A stretch of DNA of 64,000 nucleotides from Diphasiastrum complanatum (Eukaryota > Streptophyta > Lycopodiopsida > Lycopodiales > Lycopodiaceae). Position numbers and translations under genes: made by a program. The stretch lies in contig CM055115.1 in assembly GCA_029204225.1 (NCBI GenBank), positions 9,489,911 through 9,553,910 on the forward strand, written 5' to 3'. A model generated the notes under the pieces. It was not told where the DNA came from. It saw only the letters and a list, made by a program, of their open reading frames with translations, and ran no database searches. Each line of letters starts with the position of its first letter. The first letter of the stretch is position 1. Shown here piece by piece: positions 56,964 through 64,000 of the stretch.

Positions 56964-57739
56964 GTCACACTCATTTTTGTTTGATCTAACTCGCCTGTGG
57001 ATCGATTTGAGCACGATCTGAGGCCTGGAGCAGGGTCGCCCTACTGATTCCAAGTTTGTAGAGTGTTCACTCAAGAAATTCCGTGGAGAACCGGTGATTT
57101 TAGCTCAACTTGACAAAGTGGCTTTTTTTTCACCTTTTACCGCAAATCTGATAGATTAATTGTCTGGAGACAAATCTCTGACATAAACCTCAGAATCTCT
57201 CCATGGCTGGTTGACAATGTGATTAGCTTTCTTCCTGACCTTATGGCATCCAAAATGGTGCACAAACAATGAAGAAATCACCAGTTATGTATAAAAATCG
57301 TAACCCCAAACCCGGTTTCAATTTTCAGCTGGCTTCAAAATTGTCAAATTTTCACCAAATTTTTCCCTGTTTGATGCTATGCACAGGCTAATAGTCCCTC
57401 TGCTGAGCTTAGCAAGCCTCTAGAAACTAGAAACCATGCACCAGTGCTTCTATTTCCGTCTTCAACCCGCCGTAAACCCCGAACTCTCAGAAGACAGTTC
57501 TCCCGAAGCTCTCTTCAACGGCGATGTTGTACTGTGTACACTCCCTGTACGGCTCTGATACCAACTTAGAATTTGCATTGAATAGGAACACAGATCATGC
57601 TACACAGTAACACAGACAGAAAACACTCTCCACAACAAGCTCACATAGCAACTGTATTTCTCAAAATGAAATTACACTGTACATATAGTTGTTCACTCAG
57701 GCAACCCATGCAAGACCCAGGTTGCCGTTGGCGGGATAT
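56964..57739 (-). mobile_element. Spacer: copia A leader, primer site and LTR fragment
   Basis: Same orientation as, and about 97 percent identical by eye to, 29454-30218: leader, TGGTATCAGAGC (minus, near 57548-57559), then the LTR from ..AAATTCTAAG to GTTGCCGTTGGCGGG at 57735. It sits between the arms of the inverted duplication and breaks at both ends in copia-derived text. Confidence 0.88.
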
Positions 57740-58109
57740 CGTTGTTGTAATCTATACAAAAATTCGCACTCGATGTTGAAAAGAAAATGACCAGTCTCTA
57801 TTGTTGCATCGATCATCAATTGTTTTTTTGGGATACATCTTTGCTTGTCGATGTCCTAGCTGCTTCAGTTTGTATGTGAACAAAGTTATAACATGAATTG
57901 CATCAGAAGAATCACTTGATGCAGCAGAACTTCTCTTCTTGAGCATGTGTAAAGAGGGTACATCTTTTTCGTAAGTGACCAGTACTCGAGTCTTCCATAT
58001 AACAGTTGCACATTATATAAGGTTTTGCCTATAAATTTAACCAAATCATCTCTTTTATAAGCGATCCAAATCATATGTGTCAAATGATTCTCACGACTAC
58101 GAATATATT

Positions 58110-58586
58110 CTTTCATAGAAAGCTTGAAAGTAGTGTCATTACTGCATTTTGATCATCTATGACATATCCGACAGTGCCCATTTGCTTCAGCAGGTTCTTG
58201 AACTGGTTGATGTGACTCTGTAGGGAATCTCCGTTGGTCATCTTGAGCGAGAAAATCTTCTTCCTGAGATGTAGCTTGGAAGCTATGTCGCACACATTAT
58301 ACAGAGTGCTCAAGATGTCCCAGACTTCCTTGGAGGTCTGAGCTTTAGACACATGGCTGATTTGAGTGTCTGATATATTGAGGATGATTAGCGCAAAGAC
58401 TTTGCCATCTTTCAGCTTCCATCAGGAAATTGCAGCATCGTCAGCTTCGCGTCTTATCTCTGCACCTATAACAACGTCATACATTTCGTTAGCCATTAGC
58501 ATAGTTTTCATCTTAAATTTATATAGATGGTAATTGGCTCCATCATGCTTGTCCATTATAGGACTGGCTTTTCCTTGGGAATCCAT
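58110..58586 (-). pseudogene. Copia B gag, locus 3
   Basis: Minus strand from ATG near 58586; shared TGA near 58424; then SKEVWDILSTLYNVCDIASK and HINQFKNLLKQMGTVGYVID, stop after LLSSFL. Beyond it, 57740-58110 reads YIRSRENHLTHMIWIAYKRD and the degraded knuckle. Confidence 0.85.
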
Positions 58587-58603
58587 GTGGATATTAATCT
58601 AAG

Positions 58604-58964
58604 TGATAGTAGTAACTATCAGTGACTTGAGAATGAAAATAGACTAACTCACTAACTTCACTTCATTCCATTTCAAAGAAATATGCGAGAACAAATGCTC
58701 TTTATATAGCCTCGTGTTCTAAATATGAAATAACCCTCTTAAGTTCCATAATCGCTTTTCACAAGGATCGGAATAACATATGGACTCTAGGTCAAAATAA
58801 AGTTTGACCATGGATCGATTTGATCTTCGACCTGGTATCAGAATACACTTATTCTATTTCAAGCTCATTTTTTTTAAAACAACAAATAAACTATCACAAG
58901 AAATAACTATTTTGCATTATGTAGATCTAAATAAGAGACAACTAGATCATGCCATGTTATCACA
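58604..58964 (-). mobile_element. Copia B LTR, locus 3
   Basis: Mirror of 56051-56411, TATATAAA near 58705 on the minus strand, followed upstream by the 3' tail (58965-59176). Confidence 0.7.
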
Positions 58965-59224
58965 TGTCTTCATCCTTAGATTGAGCAGGTCCTCCAAATG
59001 TACATGAATTGTTGTAATGTGCTCCTTCCAAAAATCTATTAAACTTTTCATATGAAAATTTGGGGCTACACAACATCGTTGTTGTAATCTATACAAAAAT
59101 TTGCTATCGGTGTTGAAAAAAAAATGACCGGCATCGATCATTAATTGTTTTTTTAAAGATCATTGATGAACAACCACTTCACCCTTCCTTTTAAGGAAAT
59201 TATCAATTTCAATAAAAGTTAACT

Positions 59225-61140
59225 GTATGTGAAACTGTAAGAGTCTGACCTTTTGAATATAATTCACCATAGGATTTTACTAGAGATTAAATCAGTTCTG
59301 TAATTTCTACTACTACAAATTTTCCAATAAAATTGGACTGTTTTTCCTTTTTATTGACTGTTTGGCATTACTCCGTTAATATTGATAAATCCTATCCAAA
59401 CACATAATATAAAATTACATGACTGGAAATCCCACCAATAGGATTTTAGTAATTCTTGAACCATGTCATGTGAGAATTACTGTCTAGATAAAGAATACTA
59501 TTCCCACTCATTCAATCTGGTCATTTCATATTGTTTGACGATTTTAATCAAATTTAACGAGTATCTTGCAGAAACATTCCTTTGAATGATTTCTAGTGAG
59601 CAACATCGATTAGAAAACTATCAGACAAGTAACTGATTTCAAATTTTTACCAATTTTAAATTTAACAAAAAAGAAAAAAATTCAAATTTTAACTTTCAAT
59701 CTGGGAGTTCCCAACTCCAAAAGGCAAAAGAATGACAATACAGTAAAACCTGTCGGCAATTTCATTGTGGTTCCTCTTGTCAATTTTAACTTATCTATCA
59801 CCACAAAATAATTTAGACTTAGTGATAAACTCAGTTTAATCAATTCACTAATCCAAACTGATTCCATAGATGAAAAAAAAATGACCGAAATTTTTATTTC
59901 TTCGGAAAACTCAAATTTTTTCGGAAAAATTCGAAACACTGTCCGATTTCTAATGTTACTAACCCAATGTCAAACTGGCATGAAAGCACACTACATCAGT
60001 TACAAACGTCATTACAGAATGTTTTTACGTAAACTTCAGTTTTACGGAATTTGTCATCCATTAACACTGATTTGTGACCCAACTGTCAGAGCACATGCGT
60101 ATGACCACTCAAATCAATTGTAAATCTCTCATGCATGTCAGAATCACTCTGAGAATCAACATGAAACTAATCCATGCAAGCACAGTACTACAAATTAGGA
60201 AAATGACTGGCATGCAATCAGAACAATTTCAAACTTTGCCAATTTTACTCACAAAACTACAAAACTTCAGATGATCATAACTTTGGCTATAGGACACCAA
60301 ATTGGGTGCTGTAAAGCTTATTACAGAGGGAGAATAAGTGAATAAGATGCTTGCCACATTAGCCTGCCACCTAGGCTTCACACGTGCGAGATCAGAGTGT
60401 CAAAAAATTTGTAGTAGGGCTCTTTTCCACAAGACAATATCATGCAAAAACGTGCAAACACCCATTCTAGCCCAAAATTGATGCTACCAACAAACTTAAA
60501 CAATCAATTAGACTTCCATGAAGCATTCATACTGATCCTAAGATGCAGTATAGGTTGAGAACGAAGTTTTCTTGATTTGTAGAAGTCAAAATAGCTTCAA
60601 ACTTGATGGAGTTGGTGCATAAGCCACCGGCTATCAATTTACAGGTCCGATAGCTTGATGGGAAGGTAAAAAAAAATGCTAATCATGCTGTAAATAATTC
60701 TAGAATGGTCTCCTTATGGATTTGGAGAGATCTATCCCCCCCAAATCACCAAAAAATGGTCATTTTTGAACTTTTTTTACTTCCTACAAGTTCAATTGCT
60801 GGAATTCTTGGTTCTAACTTCAGGGAAAGCTTCAAAAGACTTTGGCATACCTATTTACAAGCTCTACATGGTGTTTTATAGCCACCTACTATCCAACTTT
60901 ATGAAAAACAAGCAAAAATGATGATTTTTCGCTATTTTCCGGTTTTTTCATCACAATAAAGTGGAAATTCATGACATACAACTCTTTTTCTAACACGTGC
61001 AAATCAATATATAGAATTACAACCATCTAATTGGTCTGATCTTGCTGGATTATGGTTCGTCCTATCTATTTTGTGCCAAAAAACATGAGAAACCAAACAA
61101 TTTTGACCAAAACATAGCCTAGAATCCTTCATCATTGGAA
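59225..61140 (-). repeat. Repeats Z and R, locus 3
   Basis: Z at 59225-59862 and R at 59864-61140, both inverted relative to locus 2. No coding capacity is seen; open frames here are short and match antisense or non-coding text in the other two loci. Confidence 0.75.
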
Positions 61141-62676
61141 AGAACCAGCATGCATCATTGGAAAGAGCCGGATGGGAGAAGTTAATCAGTTATGCTTTGC
61201 TGAGCTCCAATCCAAGTTGTATCTTTCTCTACGAGATCTTTGTCGAACCAATGAGTTTTTTGGTCGTATATGGCAAGATGTCCTGGCAGGAAGCTCTATT
61301 TTGAGAGAAAATCTAGGAAAGCAATATTCCAAGAAATCTCATGAAGAGAAGATACTTGATAGTTATTTCATTAGAAATGGTTTGCCTTTCCATAAAGGAA
61401 AAGTTTGTGCGCCAGATATTGTGGACATTAGGGCCCAAATCCTACGCGAGTGACATGATAGCCCCAGTGCGGGACACCTTGGTATACAGAGGACACTTGA
61501 CCTTGTTAAGTGAAAATTTTATTGGCCAAAAATGAATGGTCATGTCGAGGCATATGTTCAAAAATGTGAATAAAGCAGAAACCAGCAAGAAATGGGAAAG
61601 TACTTCCATGGATTTTGTGGTCGGACTTCCCAAGTTAGGGAAGGGTCACGATGCTATTTGGGTAGTAGTTGACAGGCTAACGAAAATGGTGCAGTTGATT
61701 CCAACAAAAACTACTGTCAAAGCTTCTGAACTTGCTCAACTCTTCATTGAAAAGGTGTTCAGTTTGTATGGTTTGCTGAACGATATCATTAATGATCAGG
61801 ATTCCAAGTTCACTAGCAACTTCTGGTAGGCAGTCTTTGAAAGACTAAAAACTACTTTATGTGTATCATTTATGGATCACCTAGAAACCGATGGTCAGAC
61901 CGAATGTGTCAACTAGTTGATGGAAGATATGCTTTGCACATATGTTTCCATGCAACAATCGAATTGGGAAAAGTATCTCCCAATGGTTGAGTTCGCATAC
62001 AATAGTATGAAGTATTCTGCCACTGGTTTTAGTTCTTTTATGCTCTTGTACGGCTTTTAGCCTCGTTCTCCTATCTCCGTTGGACTCAAAGGTCTCAAGG
62101 TTTAAGCTGCAGCAGATTTCTTGCATGATATGTAGGAAATGTTGCAGGTGGCTAGGGAAAGCATTAGATCGGCTCAAGATAGAGCCAGTTCTATGCCAAC
62201 CGAATTCGCGTTCCTCGAGAGTTTGAGATCGGTGATTGGGTGTACCTTAGAATCCCCAAGGACTCTAAGACACTTCGAACGGGGAAATGTCTGAAGTTAT
62301 CTCCACATTTTAGCGGTCTTTTCAAAGTTCTTAAGAAGATTGGTAGGGCTGCTTATAGACTAGAACTCCTTGTTGGAACTAAGGTTCATCCTATATTCCA
62401 TGTTAGTCATTTAAAGGAACAACTTGGTGGGAAAGATGACTTGATACCACAGATGATCTAATTCTATTGGAGGATTTGACTGCTTTTGTACCCCATGAAC
62501 CGGAAAGGATCGTGGATACTTGACGACATCAACTGAGAAATCGTTTGATTTTTGAACATCTGATTTGTTGGAAAGATAAGTTAAATGATGAGGACACCTG
62601 GGAGAAGGAGGATGATTTAAGATTTAGATTCCCTAGTTTTTTTCCAAAGAAGGAAGCTTTTATGGGTGGGGGGGAA
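61141..62676 (+). pseudogene. Gypsy integrase and chromodomain, locus 3
   Basis: Plus strand, the easiest copy to read. It has the pre-integrase region (QDVLAGSSILRENLGKQYSK), a TGA before the HHCC finger, and the finger damaged by the same ~14-bp deletion as locus 2. The core is MDFVVGLPKLGKGHDAIWVV, NDIINDQDSKFTSNFW and DGQTECVN. The C-terminus is LRIPKDSKTLRTGK and PIFHVSHLKEQLGGKDDL. The chromodomain remnant is HLICWKDKLNDEDTWEKEDD. The polypurine tract GGGTGGGGGGGAA abuts the LTR. Confidence 0.9.
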
Positions 62677-63128
62677 TGTTATATACCATAACGGTACGCC
62701 CCTCAGTGACGGCCTCGCAAGGAGCATGATGCAAGACTGGAGTTTTCAACATGTTTCGGGGCCACGCATCACCATCCTAGGTGGTCACATGTCGCCGGCA
62801 AAACTGTGCTTGAAGGGAACCCACTGTGCTATGCCTATATAGTGGTGGGGTTTCTCGTGCATGAGCCAGGATGTATCTTTAGGCTAGGAGATGTGTGCCA
62901 GGGAGAGCCGAGTGCGATGACTGGTGGTATGGGATGCCAATTATCGTAGGAGGCTTGACTGGACATGATTATGTCGATTGCTCCAATGCATGGGGGTGGG
63001 TCGGTTGTGACCCTATAGATGGGCAGTTACGGTGCATCGTCACTGGTATGGGGTGTGTGGAACCTTTAAGGCAGTCGATGATCCTAGGGAGTTGTAACAT
63101 ATTCCCAATCATTATTCTTGTTAATACA
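62677..63128 (+). mobile_element. Gypsy LTR, locus 3
   Basis: 452 bp, TGTTATATACC to ..TTGTTAATACA, TATA-like CCTATATAGTGG near 62837. The 5' end is firm because of the polypurine tract; the 3' end is a proposal. Confidence 0.72.
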
Positions 63129-63392
63129 TTATGAATATGCACGTGAATTAGACATTGGCCATTGAGTTGAAGAGAATCCATAGGAATAAGAGTCGCGAGT
63201 AGAAGCCACTTTAAGCTCTTGTGAAATGGATCCATGAGGCATTGAACAAGATTGGTATGAGTTGGATTTCTATGGCATAATGAAATCTCTTCATTGCTAG
63301 TAGTATCCATGTTGAATACCTCATTTCCATTAGATTGTTGTCAAAAATAAAATCATTCACTGAAGCTCCCAAATCAAACTGAAATGGTTCGC

Positions 63393-63904
63393 ATATCGAT
63401 GCCTTTAGCTCGTAGTGATGAGATTAAATTCTTTTTTGTAATTAATAAATTGTATTGTTCATGCTCTTTTTGATTGAAAGACACTTAACGAATTAACTTA
63501 TCTTTTTGGCTTGTAAAACTTTGTGCCTGTTCAGATATATTCTAAGCAAAATACTGACACAATGGTAATACTACGAGGGAGCCATAGTAAAGGCCACGAG
63601 CAATTGAGATAGAGTAATCACAATTACTATTTCCTCTACCAAGTAAATTGTAGACCTCAATTATCTTGCCTTTCAAGAATATAAACAACGATAAAAGATG
63701 TTCTATTTTTTCAGTTAATTTGATGCCATGTTACTCCTCAATATCCAGCTAGTAAAGAATCTTGCGATAGTCATTCTAGAGGTGCAACTAGTGAAGAATC
63801 ACTCAACAAAATTTCCTTACTGCAGAAATGAGTTTTGTCCTTCCCACAACTATGTCATCAAAAAGATCACGTACGATGCACACCAAACTTTCCAAACCTT
63901 CAAA
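63393..63904 (-). pseudogene. Captured 3' end of a BPS1-like gene, locus 3
   Basis: Inverted copy of 51114-51625 with the same breakpoints. The last codons read on the minus strand from about 63900 to 63808. Segment Y follows to the window edge. Confidence 0.9.
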
Positions 63905-64000
63905 GTATTCACTATATTTATCTTCCTATTTTGTGTATACCATCCATAGTAATGGATAGTAGAAATCAACTAGTAGCTCTATTCAACTTTTCTATGAGTA

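Larger units (their letters stand above)
57740..64000 (-). repeat. Locus 3: inverted third copy of the mosaic, continuing past the edge
   Basis: Reverse complement of locus 2, positions summing to about 115016. A 101-bp sample at 63900-64000 shows one difference from 51017-51118. It extends further than locus 2 on the spacer side (57740-58050), where it holds the rearranged knuckle segment as in 11485-11691. The right end is not reached. Confidence 0.93.

Noticed and set aside
57740-58116. Frame reading YIRSRENHLTHMIWIAYKRD, considered as an organelle-derived insert
   Set aside because: I could not match it to a plastid or mitochondrial gene I know, and it recurs only inside copia B fragments, so it is kept as rearranged copia gag-tail sequence.

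Overview
The window is nuclear DNA of a land plant with a large, repeat-choked genome. It is AT-rich, holds degenerate Ty1/copia and Ty3/gypsy retrotransposons in nested and inverted fragments, uses the plant initiator-tRNA(Met) primer site TGGTATCAGAGC, and carries a BYPASS1 (BPS1)-like plant gene. A gymnosperm or fern would fit, but the sequence alone does not prove either. No tRNA, rRNA, CRISPR or bacterial-type operon is visible.

Layout. 1-3.2 kb is the pol region and 3' LTR start of a decayed copia element. 3.2-13.8 kb (locus 1) is a mosaic of gypsy LTR and integrase, non-coding repeats called here Z and R, and the 3' end, LTR and gag of a copia family (copia B). It is bounded by 1.8-kb inverted arms that end in copia gag. 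13.9-16.5 kb and 34.3-36.9 kb are an inverted segmental duplication, each arm carrying one intronless BPS1-like gene. The 18 kb between them holds fragments of copia B, a non-autonomous LTR element that is structurally complete (18825-23857, with TSD, PBS and PPT), and the 5' half of a fairly well preserved copia A element. 36.9-41.5 kb holds two arrays of short near-perfect palindromes in higher-order repeats, followed by a broken coding unit with a possible ParB-like domain. 43.4-50 kb holds LTRs and fragments of further copia and gypsy elements. 50.0-64.0 kb is an inverted duplication of the locus-1 mosaic (loci 2 and 3) with a chimeric spacer near 57 kb; it runs off the right edge.

The only plausible host genes are the two BPS1-like copies, 298 codons each from the shared Met. 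A 3' piece of the same gene (35 codons plus about 400 bp downstream) also sits inside the mosaic at loci 1, 2 and 3, so the mosaic captured host sequence and was then copied with it. Shared deletions, a shared gag stop codon and a shared integrase deletion show that already broken sequences kept being copied. Identities and counts are by-eye estimates from the text.
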